64,000 nt of DNA, taken from CAVORB01 sp963736235 (GTDB taxonomy: Bacteria; Pseudomonadota; Gammaproteobacteria; Chromatiales; Chromatiaceae). The stretch lies in assembly GCA_963736235.1 (NCBI GenBank), contig CAVTOR010000005.1, positions 62,001 to 126,000 on the forward strand, given 5' to 3'. Within the stretch, counting starts at the first letter, position 1. Each line of letters starts with the position of its first letter. The notes under the pieces were generated by a model. The model saw only the letters and a program-made list of their open reading frames with translations, did not search any database and had not been told where the DNA came from. The position numbers were made by a program, and so were the translations under genes. Shown piece by piece: positions 1-11,689 of this stretch.

Positions 1-249
1 GGCGTTCAGCGCTCGCTGCACCTCGGGCGCGAGAAAGCGTAGCCGAGACGCCCAAACCGGACTGTCGCTCACCAGCGTGAGGGTTCGGTCTTCGATCGCC
101 GCGTGGAGGCAATGGGCGTCAAGCGGGTGAGGGAGAGCGCGTCGGACGGCGCGCAGCAGCTCCGCGTTTCGCTCAATGCAGGCGAGGAGATTACCTAGCG
201 TGCCGCTCCCCTGAAGGTAGCGAGCGGCCTGCTGGAAGCGTTTGGGCAT
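1..249 (-). CDS. dciA: DciA-like (DUF721) protein, 3' end outside window
   Basis: Reading leftward from an ATG at 249, 83 codons are open to the window edge, so the C-terminus is missing. The protein opens MPKRFQQAARYLQGSGTLGN and has the family's helical start (about residues 20-45, rich in Arg and Leu) followed by LRAVRRALPHPL and the segment SDSPVWASRLRFLAPEV. That segment is typical of the DUF721/DciA family, whose characterised members help load the replicative DnaB helicase. It is divergent from the M23 peptidase gene and lies close to secA, a common gammaproteobacterial arrangement. Family assignment is from remembered motif similarity; the helicase-loader role is inferred. Confidence 0.72.
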   Translation of the reverse strand, partial: MPKRFQQAARYLQGSGTLGNLLACIERNAELLRAVRRALPHPLDAHCLHAAIEDRTLTLVSDSPVWASRLRFLAPEVQRALNA

Positions 250-328
250 GGTCCTGGACGGGAAGCCAATTTTGGACTGGGCGTGTTCCCTGGTAGCATA
301 GCGGGGTTTTTCGCACTTGGTAACAGCC

Positions 329-1258
329 ATGACGAAGTCTTTGTATCGACGCGCCGGGATGGGCGCTGGCTCCAGCATCCGGTCCGTCCTGGTCGGCCTC
401 GCGCTAGCGGGAATCGTGTCGGCCGCGGGTGGCGGAGGGTTCTGGTACGGCCTGACGATCGCCCGTGGCGAGGCGCATGTCGGCGCGACCATGGCGGCGG
501 TTTCGGCGTATCTGGAACGTGAGCGCGCTCAGCTGGATATGGCGAGGCGTGAGGCGACGTCCCACCTGGATGCGTTGGGCGGGCGGCTCGGGCAGATGCA
601 GGCAGAGATGCTGCGTCTCAACGCCCTAGGCGACCGGTTGGTACACATGGCAGGCTTGAGCGCCGAGGAATTTGATTTCGAGAACCCGCCGCCCCTTGGT
701 GGTCCCGAGCCGTCCGAGGTCACCGAGACGACGGTCGCGGAGCTCACCGAAGAGATGAAGAATCTGTTCAGCGAGCTTCAGGACCGGGGCGACAAGCTCA
801 GCCTCCTCGAGCGCCTCATCATGGAGCGCGATCTCGACGCTGAGATCCTGCCGGCCGGCAGCCCCGTGCTGTCCGGGTTCATCACATCCAAGTTCGGATA
901 CCGCAAGGACCCGATCAATCGCAAGGGCAGCCTCCACCTCGGCGTCGATTTTGCCGGTAAGCGCGGTGCGCCGATCGTCGCCGTGGCAGATGGCCTGGTC
1001 ATCCTGGCGGAGACCCGGAACGGCTTCGGGCGCACGGTCGAGATCCGCCACGGCAATGGCCTGGTGACGCGATACGCCCACAACCAGGAACTGAAGGTGA
1101 AGGAGGGCGAGCTGGTCAAGCAGGGTCAGGTGATCGCCACCCTGGGATCGAGCGGCCGCGCCACTGGTCCGCACCTGCATTTCGAGGTCCTGAAGGATGG
1201 CGAACAGGTCAACCCCCTGAATTTCGTCGGCATGAAGAAACGCGAGTCAAAGGGCTGA
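329..1258 (+). CDS. M23 family metallopeptidase, membrane-anchored
   Basis: A 309-residue protein with an N-terminal membrane segment (about residues 15-45, Ala/Gly/Leu-rich), a coiled-coil-like middle (about 50-180, many Glu, Arg and Leu) and a C-terminal LytM/M23 zinc peptidase domain. The metal motifs are visible as LHLGVDFAG and HLHFEV. These enzymes cut peptidoglycan cross-bridges or, when degenerate, activate amidases; both catalytic motifs look intact here. I chose the ATG at 329 over an upstream TTG at 317. It is divergent from the dciA-like gene and directly upstream of secA. The exact peptidoglycan bond cannot be told from sequence. Confidence 0.88.
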   Translation: MTKSLYRRAGMGAGSSIRSVLVGLALAGIVSAAGGGGFWYGLTIARGEAHVGATMAAVSAYLERERAQLDMARREATSHLDALGGRLGQMQAEMLRLNALGDRLVHMAGLSAEEFDFENPPPLGGPEPSEVTETTVAELTEEMKNLFSELQDRGDKLSLLERLIMERDLDAEILPAGSPVLSGFITSKFGYRKDPINRKGSLHLGVDFAGKRGAPIVAVADGLVILAETRNGFGRTVEIRHGNGLVTRYAHNQELKVKEGELVKQGQVIATLGSSGRATGPHLHFEVLKDGEQVNPLNFVGMKKRESKG

Positions 1259-1474
1259 GAAGCCCGTTTTCCGGTCGTCCCCCGGCCCACGTTGCCGCGC
1301 ATCGTCGGCCGACCATCAAAGTAAACGCGAGCTCAACCGCCCTCAAGTCGTCGTGTCGGGGTCTGCCGGACCCTAAGCCCGACACCCCCAATCGAAGCGG
1401 CCCCACGCGACTGCGCGGGCCGCTACTTTCGGGTATGATTCCGCTATTTTTCCGCCCTTCGGAACCCCCCGTTT

Positions 1475-4303
<2,829 letters not shown>

Positions 4304-4361
4304 GGCTGGGCCAGGCGCTAACCGATTGGCTGTTGGCGGCTCACGGCAAGACGAGATCGAG

Positions 4362-5576
4362 ATGACCGATCACTTGACTCCCTTCCAGCCAGTCCCAGGG
4401 GTGCGGCTGGCCACGGCGGCCGCGGGAATCCGCTATCAGGGAACGGGACGACCTGGCATTGGTCGAGCTCCCCCTGGGCGCTTGCTGTGCGGCCGTATTC
4501 ACCCGGAACGCCTTCTGCGCGGCGCCGGTGGTGGTCGCGCGGCGGCACCTCGGGTCCCATATGCCCCGCTATCTCCTGATCAACTCCGGAAACGCGAATG
4601 CCGGGACGGGCGCTCGCGGGCTCGACCGATGCCGAGGCGAGCTGCTCCGCCCTCGCCGACCTCGCCGGTTGCCGCACCGAGGAGGTGCTTGCCCTTCTCC
4701 ACCGGCGTCATTGGCGAGCCACTGCCGGTCGATCGCATGACCGCCGTTCTTGACGGAGCCCTGGAGCGGCTGCGAGAGACCGCCTGGCCAGAGGCGGCGC
4801 GCGCGATCATGACCACGGACACCGTGCCCAAGCTCGCCTCGCGTCGCTTTGCGGTGGCCGGACGAACGGCTGTCGTCTCCGGCATGGCCAAGGGTGCGGG
4901 CATGATCTGCCCGGACATGGCCACCATGCTCGCCTTTCTCGCCACCGATGTGGCGGTGGACCAGGAGCTGCTGGCGCGCTGTCTGCGCGCGGCGGTGGAC
5001 GTGTCCTTCAACGCGATCACGGTCGACGGCGATACCTCCACCAACGATGCCTGTGTGCTCGCCGCCGCCGGGACCCTGGGCAACGAACCTTTGCAGGATC
5101 CGGAATCGTCTGACTTTGCTTCCCTTTGCGAGGCGGTGGAAGCGGTTTGTCGGGATCTGGCGACCGCGATCGTGCGTGATGCCGAGGGCGCTACCAAGCT
5201 GGTGACAATTCTGGTGGAAGAGGCCAGGGACGCATCCGAGGCGCGGCAGGTGGCCTACACGATCGCCCATTCGCCCCTGGTGAAGACCGCGCTGTTCGCC
5301 TCCGATCCAAACTGGGGGCGCATTCTGGCGGCCGTCGGCCGCGCGGGGTTGGCGGGGCTCGAAATCCAAGCGGTGAGCATCTGGCTAGGCGAGACACCGA
5401 TCGTGAGACACGGCGGGCGAGATCCCGATTACACGGAAGAGGCGGGGCGTGCAGCCATGGCCGGGAGCGAGATCACCATTCGCGTCGCGCTGGCCCGAGG
5501 TCCGTCAGCCGCACGGGTGCTGACCTGCGATCTGTCCTACGACTACGTCCGCATCAACGCCGAGTACCGGACCTGA
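4362..5576 (+). CDS. argJ: ArgJ, glutamate N-acetyltransferase / amino-acid acetyltransferase (frameshifted)
   Basis: ArgJ moves the acetyl group from N-acetylornithine to glutamate in the cyclic arginine pathway. Like its family it should self-cleave before a Thr, visible here in STGVIGEPLPVDRM. Other family signatures are LLINSGNANAGTG near the N-terminus, GMAKGAGMICPDMATML, NDACVLAA, VKTALFASDPNWGRILAA and the C-terminal YVRINAEYRT. I start at ATG 4362 (MTDHLTPFQPVPGVRL). Three apparent +1 shifts near 4444, 4608 and 4692 interrupt the frame; from about 4700 onward it is open to the stop. Whether it is mono- or bifunctional cannot be judged. It lies 58 bases after secA and is followed within 4 bases by the MutT-ThiE gene. 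Confidence 0.93.
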   Translation: MTDHLTPFQPVPGVRLATAAAGIRYQGTGRPGIGRAPPGRLLCGRIHPERLLRGAGGGRAAAPRVPYAPLSPDQLRKRECRDGRSRARPMPRRAAPPSPTSPVAAPRRCLPFSTGVIGEPLPVDRMTAVLDGALERLRETAWPEAARAIMTTDTVPKLASRRFAVAGRTAVVSGMAKGAGMICPDMATMLAFLATDVAVDQELLARCLRAAVDVSFNAITVDGDTSTNDACVLAAAGTLGNEPLQDPESSDFASLCEAVEAVCRDLATAIVRDAEGATKLVTILVEEARDASEARQVAYTIAHSPLVKTALFASDPNWGRILAAVGRAGLAGLEIQAVSIWLGETPIVRHGGRDPDYTEEAGRAAMAGSEITIRVALARGPSAARVLTCDLSYDYVRINAEYRT

Positions 5577-5579
5577 GCG

Positions 5580-6575
5580 TTGGACCGCCGGGGAGCCAGA
5601 GACGCCACAGGTAGGCGCCTGATCCACGTCGCCGCGGGCGCGGTGGAGGATGCGCAGGGGCGAATCCTGATCACTAGGCGGCCGGATCACGCCCATCAGG
5701 GTGGGTTGTGGGAGTTCCCGGGGGGTAAGCTGGAGTCCGGCGAGACGCCGCAACAGGGACTGGCGCGGGAGCTGTACGAAGAGCTCGGCATCCGGGTGCG
5801 CAAGCAGCGGCCGCTGATCCGCGTCCACCACGACTACGGTGATCGTCACGTCCTTTTGGACGTGCATCGGGTGAGTGAGTACGAAGGCGAGCCCCGGGGA
5901 CGGGAAGGCCAGCCCCTGGACTGGGTAGCGCCGATGGCGATGCGCCCGGAGCTCTTCCCCGCGGCGGATCGTCCCATCATTTCGGCCCTCCGGCTGCCTG
6001 CGCTCTATCTGATCACGGGTCCTGATCCGCGGGACCTCCGAGGCTTTCTCGCCCGACTGGTCGCGGCCCTGGAGTCAGGAGTGCGGCTTGTCCAGCTTCG
6101 CGCTCACGCGCTGGATGATGCCCAGTACGCGAGGCTCGCCAGGGGAGCCTTCTCCCTATGCGAGCCCCAGGGAGCCAGGCTACTGTTGAACCGTGACCCG
6201 GCGTTGGCCGGGGACCTGCCCTGCCACGGTTTGCACCTCAGCGCATCACGCTTGAATCGGCTGGATGAGCGCCCGAGGCGGGAGGACTGGTGGGTGGGTG
6301 CGTCCTGCCATCATGCCAGCGACCTGGAGCAGGCCGCCCGTCTTGGGCTGGATTACGCTCTCCTGTCCCCGGTCAAGGCTACCCTGACCCACCCGGACGC
6401 CGTTCCCCTGGGTTGGCAAGGCTTCGCCGCCTTAGCCGACCTCGCCGGGCTGCCCGTCTACGCCTTGGGCGGGGTCACCCCCCCGGACCTGGACCGGGCG
6501 GTCGGTTGTGGCGCGCAGGGCATCGCTGCCATTCGCGGGCTGTGGCCGGGCGCTGGGACCATCCGGGGCAAGTGA
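5580..6575 (+). CDS. Nudix hydrolase (MutT) fused to thiamine-phosphate-synthase-like domain
   Basis: A two-domain protein of 331 residues. Residues about 10-135 form a MutT-type Nudix domain with a complete Nudix box (GGKLESGET followed by LARELYEELGI), expected to hydrolyse oxidised purine nucleoside triphosphates such as 8-oxo-dGTP. Residues about 140-331 resemble ThiE/TenI: LYLITGPDP, VQLRAH, a GASCHHASDLEQAARLG segment, YALLSPV and VYALGGVTPPDL. This fusion is known in many Gammaproteobacteria. The second domain may not make thiamine phosphate in vivo. The start is a TTG at 5580, four bases after argJ, so it probably belongs to that operon. It converges with yacG, 10 bases away. Confidence 0.87.
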   Translation: MDRRGARDATGRRLIHVAAGAVEDAQGRILITRRPDHAHQGGLWEFPGGKLESGETPQQGLARELYEELGIRVRKQRPLIRVHHDYGDRHVLLDVHRVSEYEGEPRGREGQPLDWVAPMAMRPELFPAADRPIISALRLPALYLITGPDPRDLRGFLARLVAALESGVRLVQLRAHALDDAQYARLARGAFSLCEPQGARLLLNRDPALAGDLPCHGLHLSASRLNRLDERPRREDWWVGASCHHASDLEQAARLGLDYALLSPVKATLTHPDAVPLGWQGFAALADLAGLPVYALGGVTPPDLDRAVGCGAQGIAAIRGLWPGAGTIRGK

Positions 6576-6585
6576 CCAGGGTCGG

Positions 6586-6786
6586 TCAGTGGGGTCCATT
6601 CTCCGTGTGCTCGTTCTCGTCCCACGGGAGGGATTCCTCGGTTCGGTCTGGGAGGCGGTGACGCTCCTCGAACCATTCGCCGAGATCAATGAGTCGGCAG
6701 CGTTCGCTGCAGAAGGGGCGCCACTTGGAATCGGGCGACCAGGCGACGGGTTTGCCGCAGGTTGGGCAGGGGACGGTCTTGCTCAT
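6586..6786 (-). CDS. yacG: DNA gyrase inhibitor YacG, zinc protein
   Basis: A 66-residue protein, the usual size for YacG. Two Cys pairs, in CPTCGKPV and FCSERCRLIDLG, form the single zinc site. The tail is acidic. In E. coli YacG binds GyrB and blocks DNA binding; that role is carried over from the family. It starts at ATG 6786, 15 bases after the zapD stop, so the two genes are probably co-transcribed, as in many gammaproteobacteria (where coaE and pilD often accompany them; here they do not). Confidence 0.93.
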   Translation of the reverse strand: MSKTVPCPTCGKPVAWSPDSKWRPFCSERCRLIDLGEWFEERHRLPDRTEESLPWDENEHTENGPH

Positions 6787-6801
6787 ACGGCGTGGGAAGG
6801 A

Positions 6802-7569
6802 TCAGAACACGCAGCAGGTCAGAATGAAGGGGACGTCCTCGCGGCATTGGGTGGGCCGTTCGACCTGACCGCAGCTCAGGAACCGGATGCTGAAACGGTT
6901 CTTGTGGCCGCTGATCTCGGGGTAGAGCGCCTGGCTGCCGTTCAGCGTGATCCGCACCAGCTGAGCGGGCGCCTGAACGTCCAGGGCCTCCTGGAAGAAG
7001 CCGTCGGTGGCCGTGACCTGCCGCGGAGTCGCACTGGATCGAGCCAGGGAAAGCACCAGGTCGATGGCCTCGCTGACGGGTTGCAGGCCCCTCATCCACG
7101 CGCCGAGCTGCCGTTGCCGGGCCTCCGCGGGCTGGGTCAGCCAGTGATGATATTGCGGTAGGTCGAAGCTGCAGGTACCGCCTGGGATCGAGCTGCGTTG
7201 GGCCACGCTCTTCAGGAACTCGTCCTCGCGCACCGTTTGGCCGACTTGGCCGCTCAAGGCGTGCAACCCGGCGGCCGCACGCTGCAGGTCTTCGAGGATG
7301 GTTCCGAGCGTGGTCAGGTCCACCCCTGGCTGGCGCCGAATCCGATTCAGGGTGGCGGAGTTGCGATCGAGCTCCTTGAGGAGCTCGGACTTGATGTCTG
7401 TTCTGGAAGTGATGGCGACCACGTCCAGCAGGCCCTCAACGGCGGCGCGGGTTGCCCAGGGGGCCTCCTGGGGCTGGAAGTGGGCGATCTTGCGGAACAG
7501 GTGCTCGATCCGGAGAAAGGATCGTACCCGTTCGTTCAGGGGATGTTCGAAAGTTAGCTTCTTGGACAC
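6802..7569 (-). CDS. zapD: Cell division protein ZapD
   Basis: A 255-residue protein matching ZapD (YacF) in length and in segments such as LTFEHPLNERVRSFLRIEHL at the N-terminus, PGGTCSFDLPQYHHWL in the middle and KNRFSIRFL near the end. ZapD cross-links FtsZ filaments at the division ring in the cytoplasm. The start is a GTG at 7569 (MSKKLTFEHP); ATG is absent at this point. It is followed directly by yacG and is divergent from the phosphorylase gene, with about 320 bases between. Confidence 0.93.
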   Translation of the reverse strand: MSKKLTFEHPLNERVRSFLRIEHLFRKIAHFQPQEAPWATRAAVEGLLDVVAITSRTDIKSELLKELDRNSATLNRIRRQPGVDLTTLGTILEDLQRAAAGLHALSGQVGQTVREDEFLKSVAQRSSIPGGTCSFDLPQYHHWLTQPAEARQRQLGAWMRGLQPVSEAIDLVLSLARSSATPRQVTATDGFFQEALDVQAPAQLVRITLNGSQALYPEISGHKNRFSIRFLSCGQVERPTQCREDVPFILTCCVF

Positions 7570-7893
7570 AAAGACTTCCCTGGGGCGACGCCGCGCGCTC
7601 TCACGCGGGAACTCGATTTTGCGCTATTTCGCTCGCAGGGATGATACCGGGTTACTCCCGCGGCTGCACGAAGGGGGCGTTCCCGCCGCGTCGAGAGTGC
7701 GAGCGCGGAAGGCCAGCATAGAAGTGATCTCGCGCAAAGGCTCGCGCGGTCAACGGCCGGCGCCGGATTGTCCCTGGAGCGCCGATCGGCGATGCTTGCG
7801 GCCAGGGGAGCAACCGGCCGGGGCGTCGCGGAAGGCGTGCGGCCGGCGTTAGCGAGTATCAGGCGTGCCGCCGGTCTTGGATGGGTCGAAAAG

Positions 7894-9408
7894 ATGTCCA
7901 ACAGTCTGAAGCTGCGTCGGGTCGCTATCGACACCTACCGAGAGAATGTCGCTTACCTGCATCGTGACTGCGGCCACTACCGCAGTGAGGGTTTCCAGGC
8001 CCTGAGCAAGGTGGAGGTCCTGGTGGAAGGCGGCCCGGCTCCGGTGCTGGCGGTACTCAACGTGGTGGACGATGAGGCCATCACGGCACCGGACGAGCTC
8101 GGGCTCTCGGAGCAGGCATTCCTCCAGCTGGGAGTCGAGGCCGGTACGTCCGTATCAGTCAGCCAGGCCCAACCCCCCGGCTCCCTGGGCGCAGTGCACC
8201 GCAAGATCCGGGGCGAGCGCCTAGGCCAGGAGGAGTACCGGGCCATCGCCAGAGACATCGTCAACAACCGCTACTCCAAGATCGAGATGTCCGCCTTCAT
8301 CGTCGCCTGCGCCCAGGCGGGCATGGAGCGCGAGGAGGTACTCTACCTCACCCGGTCCATGGTGGAGAGTGGCGAGCGGCTGGACTGGGGCGAGGACCTG
8401 GTGGCGGACAAGCACTGCATCGGCGGAGTACCCGGCAACCGCACCACCATGATCGTGACGCCAATCGTCGCCGCGCACGGTCTGCTCATACCCAAGACAT
8501 CCAGTCGGGCCATCACCTCCCCCGCCGGCACGGCCGACACCATGGAGGTGCTGGCACGCGTCGAGCTCACGCCCGAGCGCCTGCGGCAGATCGTTCGGCG
8601 GGAGCGCGGCTGCCTGGCCTGGGGCGGCACGGCGCGGCTGGCGCCGGCGGACGATGTCCTGATCGCGGTTGAGCGTCCCCTGTCGCTGGATTCACCGGGG
8701 CAATTGGTGGCATCCATACTGGCCAAGAAGGTTGCGGCCGGGTCGACGCACCTGCTAGTGGATATCCCCATGGGTCCCACGGCCAAGGTCCGGCACCAGA
8801 GCGAGGCCTTGCGTCTGCGCAAGCTGTTCGAATATGTCGGGGACAGCCTTGGCATGCACGTGCAGGTCTTGATCACCGATGGGCGGCAGCCCATCGGCCG
8901 TGGCGTTGGACCCGTGCTGGAGGCGCGAGACGTCCTACAGGTCCTGCGCAACGAGGCAGACGCTCCCGTCGATCTGCGGGAGAAATCGCTGCTGCTCGCC
9001 GGCCGAATCCTGGAGTTCGATCCAGAGGTGCGCGGCGGCACCGGCTATGAGCGGGCCCGCGAGATCCTGGACTCGGGCCGGGCGGCGGCCAAGCTCGAGG
9101 CCATCATCGAGGCCCAGGGTCGGAACCCGGACTCCGTACCACTGGGAAGATTGCGCCACGAGGTACCGGCACAGGTGGATGGCGTGGTGACGGCCATCGA
9201 CAACTTCCAGGTCGCGCGCATCGCGCGGCTGGCCGGAGCGCCGCTGGACAAAGGAGCCGGGGTCGCGCTCGAGAAGAAGCTCGGAGACCCAGTGCAGCAG
9301 GGGGAGACCCTGTACGCCATCTACGCCCAGTTTCCGGCGGACTTCCGTTTCGCCCGCGCCATGGCGGGGCAGGACACCGGTTACGCGATTGGCGAGCTGC
9401 TGCCGTGA
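7894..9408 (+). CDS. AMP phosphorylase / thymidine phosphorylase family protein
   Basis: A roughly 504-residue protein of the long (archaeal-type) pyrimidine-nucleoside phosphorylase family, about 60 residues longer than E. coli DeoA because of an N-terminal domain (residues 1-85). Visible family segments are MSAFIVACAQAGM, LTRSMVESGERL, DKHCIGGVPGNRTTMI (phosphate-binding), KTSSRAITSPAGTADTMEVL, and GRGVGPVLEARDVL. In archaea such enzymes phosphorolyse AMP, CMP or UMP to the base and ribose 1,5-bisphosphate. The frame is open upstream to 7768, but ATG 7894 (MSNSLKLRR) fits the family length. It overlaps the next gene by four bases. Whether AMP or thymidine is the substrate is not proven. Confidence 0.85.
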   Translation: MSNSLKLRRVAIDTYRENVAYLHRDCGHYRSEGFQALSKVEVLVEGGPAPVLAVLNVVDDEAITAPDELGLSEQAFLQLGVEAGTSVSVSQAQPPGSLGAVHRKIRGERLGQEEYRAIARDIVNNRYSKIEMSAFIVACAQAGMEREEVLYLTRSMVESGERLDWGEDLVADKHCIGGVPGNRTTMIVTPIVAAHGLLIPKTSSRAITSPAGTADTMEVLARVELTPERLRQIVRRERGCLAWGGTARLAPADDVLIAVERPLSLDSPGQLVASILAKKVAAGSTHLLVDIPMGPTAKVRHQSEALRLRKLFEYVGDSLGMHVQVLITDGRQPIGRGVGPVLEARDVLQVLRNEADAPVDLREKSLLLAGRILEFDPEVRGGTGYERAREILDSGRAAAKLEAIIEAQGRNPDSVPLGRLRHEVPAQVDGVVTAIDNFQVARIARLAGAPLDKGAGVALEKKLGDPVQQGETLYAIYAQFPADFRFARAMAGQDTGYAIGELLP

Positions 9409-10295
9409 CAGGGCCGATCGGCGAGACCTTGGTCCTCGGCTTCCCGGAATACGGGGACCAGGCCCGGCGACTGGCCCACACCGCGGGGCTCGATTACGCG
9501 CAGGCGGAAATCCACCGCTTTCCCGACCAGGAGAGTCTGGTGACCTTGCCCGAAAGCCTGCCGGCGCGGGTGGCATTCTGTCGCAGCCTCGACCGCCCCA
9601 ACGACAAGCTGGTCGAGCTGGCGCTCGCCGCCCGCACCGCCCGTGAACTGGGTGCCGAGCACCTTACCCTGGTCGCCCCCTACCTCTGCTATATGCGCCA
9701 GGACAAGGCCTTCCGGGCCGGTGAGGCGGTTAGCCAACGCATTGTAGGACGGTTGCTCGCGGATTGGTTTGATGCCCTGGTCACCGTCGACCCGCACCTG
9801 CACCGGGTCAGGAGTCTGGAGGAGGCGGTCCCGGTGCGGCAATCCTCATGCCTCAGCGCGGCTTCCGTGATCGCCGACTTCCTGGCCGATCTTGCGGGAG
9901 AGCAGGTACTCGTCGGACCCGACGCCGAGTCGAGGCAGTGGGTACAGGCGATCGCGCAGATGCTGGGGTTGGAGTACCGGGTTGGAGAAAAGGAACGGCT
10001 GGGGGATCGCAGCGTGCGCGTGCGCTTCCCCGGGATGCGCTGCCGCGGGCGGCACTTGATCCTGGTGGACGACGTCGCGAGCACGGGTCGTACACTGGAG
10101 GCTGCCGCGCTTGCGTTGGGCGCGGAGGGGCCGCAGTCGCTCTCGGTGCTGGTCACCCACGCCCTGTTCCTGGAAGGCGCCATCGATCGGCTAAGCGCGG
10201 CGGGCGTGCAGCAGGTCTGGAGCAGTGACAGCATTCCCCACCCGACGAACCGGTTGATGCTGGCGCCGCTCCTTGCCGGCGCGCTGCATGCTTGA
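9405..10295 (+). CDS. Ribose-phosphate pyrophosphokinase-like protein
   Basis: A 296-residue protein of the PRPP synthetase family, shorter than the housekeeping enzyme (about 315). It keeps the catalytic-loop region PYLCYMRQDKAFRAGE and the PRPP-binding loop LVDDVASTGRTLE. The GTG start at 9405 overlaps the phosphorylase stop, giving translational coupling. The tight pairing suggests the two enzymes act on the same sugar phosphate. A paralogue handling ribose 5-phosphate derived from nucleotide salvage, or using ribose 1,5-bisphosphate, would make sense; this is inference. A separate housekeeping prs is expected elsewhere in the genome. Confidence 0.85.
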   Translation: MTGPIGETLVLGFPEYGDQARRLAHTAGLDYAQAEIHRFPDQESLVTLPESLPARVAFCRSLDRPNDKLVELALAARTARELGAEHLTLVAPYLCYMRQDKAFRAGEAVSQRIVGRLLADWFDALVTVDPHLHRVRSLEEAVPVRQSSCLSAASVIADFLADLAGEQVLVGPDAESRQWVQAIAQMLGLEYRVGEKERLGDRSVRVRFPGMRCRGRHLILVDDVASTGRTLEAAALALGAEGPQSLSVLVTHALFLEGAIDRLSAAGVQQVWSSDSIPHPTNRLMLAPLLAGALHA

Positions 10296-10330
10296 TGCCC
10301 GTCCGGGTGCTGCGGTCGCGCTCACGATGG

Positions 10331-10336
10331 TACAAT
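10331..10336 (+). promoter_or_regulatory. Candidate -10 element for yebC
   Basis: TACAAT lies 44 bases upstream of the yebC ATG, in the 84-base gap after the PRPP-synthetase-like gene. No convincing -35 hexamer is seen at standard spacing, so this is only a likely -10 site. Confidence 0.35.
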
Positions 10337-10379
10337 CCGGGCGCCTTCTACAGCACTTTCCAGACGACAGAGGGGTTTT

Positions 10380-11129
10380 ATGGCCGGTCACAGCAAGTGG
10401 GCCAACATCAAGCATCGCAAGGCGGCCCAGGACAAGAAGCGTGGCAAGGTCTGGACCAAGCTGATCCGAGAGGTGACGGTGGCGGCGCGGGAGGGCGGCG
10501 ACGACGCGAACGCCAATCCGCGCCTGCGCCTGGCGATGGACAAGGCCTTCGCCGCCAACATGCCGCGGGATACGGTCGACCGCGCGATCAAGCGCGGTGC
10601 GGGTGGCGGCGAGGGTGAGAATTACGAGGAGATCCGGTACGAGGGTTATGGCCCGGGCGGGACCGCGGTCATGGTCGATTGCATGACCGACAATCGAAAC
10701 CGAACCGCCGCCGAGGTGCGTCACGCCTTTTCCAAGCATGGGGGCAACCTGGGTACCGACGGCTCGGTGGCCTATCTGTTTACCAAGCAGGGCGTCATCA
10801 GCTTCCAGCCCGGTGCCGACGAGGACGCGGTGATGGAGGCCGCGCTGGAGGCGGGTGCGGAGGACGTGGTCACCAACGATGACGGTTCCGTCGATGTCGT
10901 CACCACGCCGGAGGACTTCGCCGTGATTCGGGAGGCCCTGAAAGGCGCCGGTCTGGACACCGAGGTTTCCGAGGTGACCTACAACGCCTCCACCCAGGCC
11001 GAGCTCGACCGTGACAAGGCCGAGACGCTTCTGAAGCTGGTGGACGCCCTAGAAGATCTGGACGACGTGCAGGACGTTTACCACAACGCCGACATCTCCG
11101 ACGAGATCATGGCAGAGCTCGACGCCTGA
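10380..11129 (+). CDS. yebC: YebC/PmpR/TACO1 family regulator
   Basis: A 249-residue protein with the family hallmark N-terminus MAGHSKWANIKHRKAAQDKK and the segments NMPRDTVDRAIKRGAGG, YEGYGPGGTAVMV and KHGGNLGTDGSVAYLF. Members act in the cytoplasm as transcription factors or as ribosome-associated factors that relieve stalling on proline-rich messages. Which role applies here is not shown. It heads the conserved yebC-ruvC-ruvA operon, with the next gene beginning 8 bases after its stop. Confidence 0.97.
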   Translation: MAGHSKWANIKHRKAAQDKKRGKVWTKLIREVTVAAREGGDDANANPRLRLAMDKAFAANMPRDTVDRAIKRGAGGGEGENYEEIRYEGYGPGGTAVMVDCMTDNRNRTAAEVRHAFSKHGGNLGTDGSVAYLFTKQGVISFQPGADEDAVMEAALEAGAEDVVTNDDGSVDVVTTPEDFAVIREALKGAGLDTEVSEVTYNASTQAELDRDKAETLLKLVDALEDLDDVQDVYHNADISDEIMAELDA

Positions 11130-11137
11130 CCCGCCGC

Positions 11138-11689
11138 GTGGACAACCGATCGGCGCAGACCGAACCTCGACTCCGCCACCGCATCCTCGGCATCGACCCA
11201 GGTTCTCGCAACACGGGTTTCGGCGTGATCGACACCGACGGCATGCGCAGCCGGCGGATCGACAGCGGTTGCATCAGGGTCGGCGGACACCCTTGGCCGC
11301 AGCGCCTCGGTCTCATTTTCGACGGTGTCGCCAGGGTGGTGGCGGAGCACCAGCCCCATGAGATCGCGGTGGAGCAGCTGATTTTCGCCCGCGACCCCAA
11401 CGCCGCCCTAAAGCTCGGACAGGCACGCGGGGCGGTGCTGTGCGCAGGGCTCAAGGCAGGAGTCCAGGTCCACGAGTACAGTCCCAAGTCGGTAAAGCTC
11501 GCGGTGGTTGGTACCGGCGGCGCGGAGAAATCCCAGGTGCAGCATATGGTGAGCATCCTACTCAACTTGAGCGACATCCCCTCGGAAGACGAGGCCGACG
11601 CCCTGGCGTTGGCCCTTTGCCACGCCCATTCCATGGGTATTCCCGCCCGCAAGCGCGCGGCGGCGTCCTGGCGGGACTTTCGCCCATGA
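11138..11689 (+). CDS. ruvC: Holliday junction endonuclease RuvC
   Basis: A 183-residue RuvC, the endonuclease that cuts Holliday junctions as a dimer. The catalytic acidic residues are visible in ILGIDPGSRNTGFGVI, in VEQLIF and in the C-terminal SEDEADALALALCH. The start is a GTG at 11138, with a short N-terminal extension of about 15 residues before the core. Its stop overlaps the ruvA start (ATGA), indicating translational coupling. Confidence 0.96.
   Translation: MDNRSAQTEPRLRHRILGIDPGSRNTGFGVIDTDGMRSRRIDSGCIRVGGHPWPQRLGLIFDGVARVVAEHQPHEIAVEQLIFARDPNAALKLGQARGAVLCAGLKAGVQVHEYSPKSVKLAVVGTGGAEKSQVQHMVSILLNLSDIPSEDEADALALALCHAHSMGIPARKRAAASWRDFRP

Noticed and set aside
7768..7893. Extended N-terminus of the phosphorylase from 7768
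   Set aside because: The extra 42 codons are not part of the family and ATG 7894 fits the expected length.
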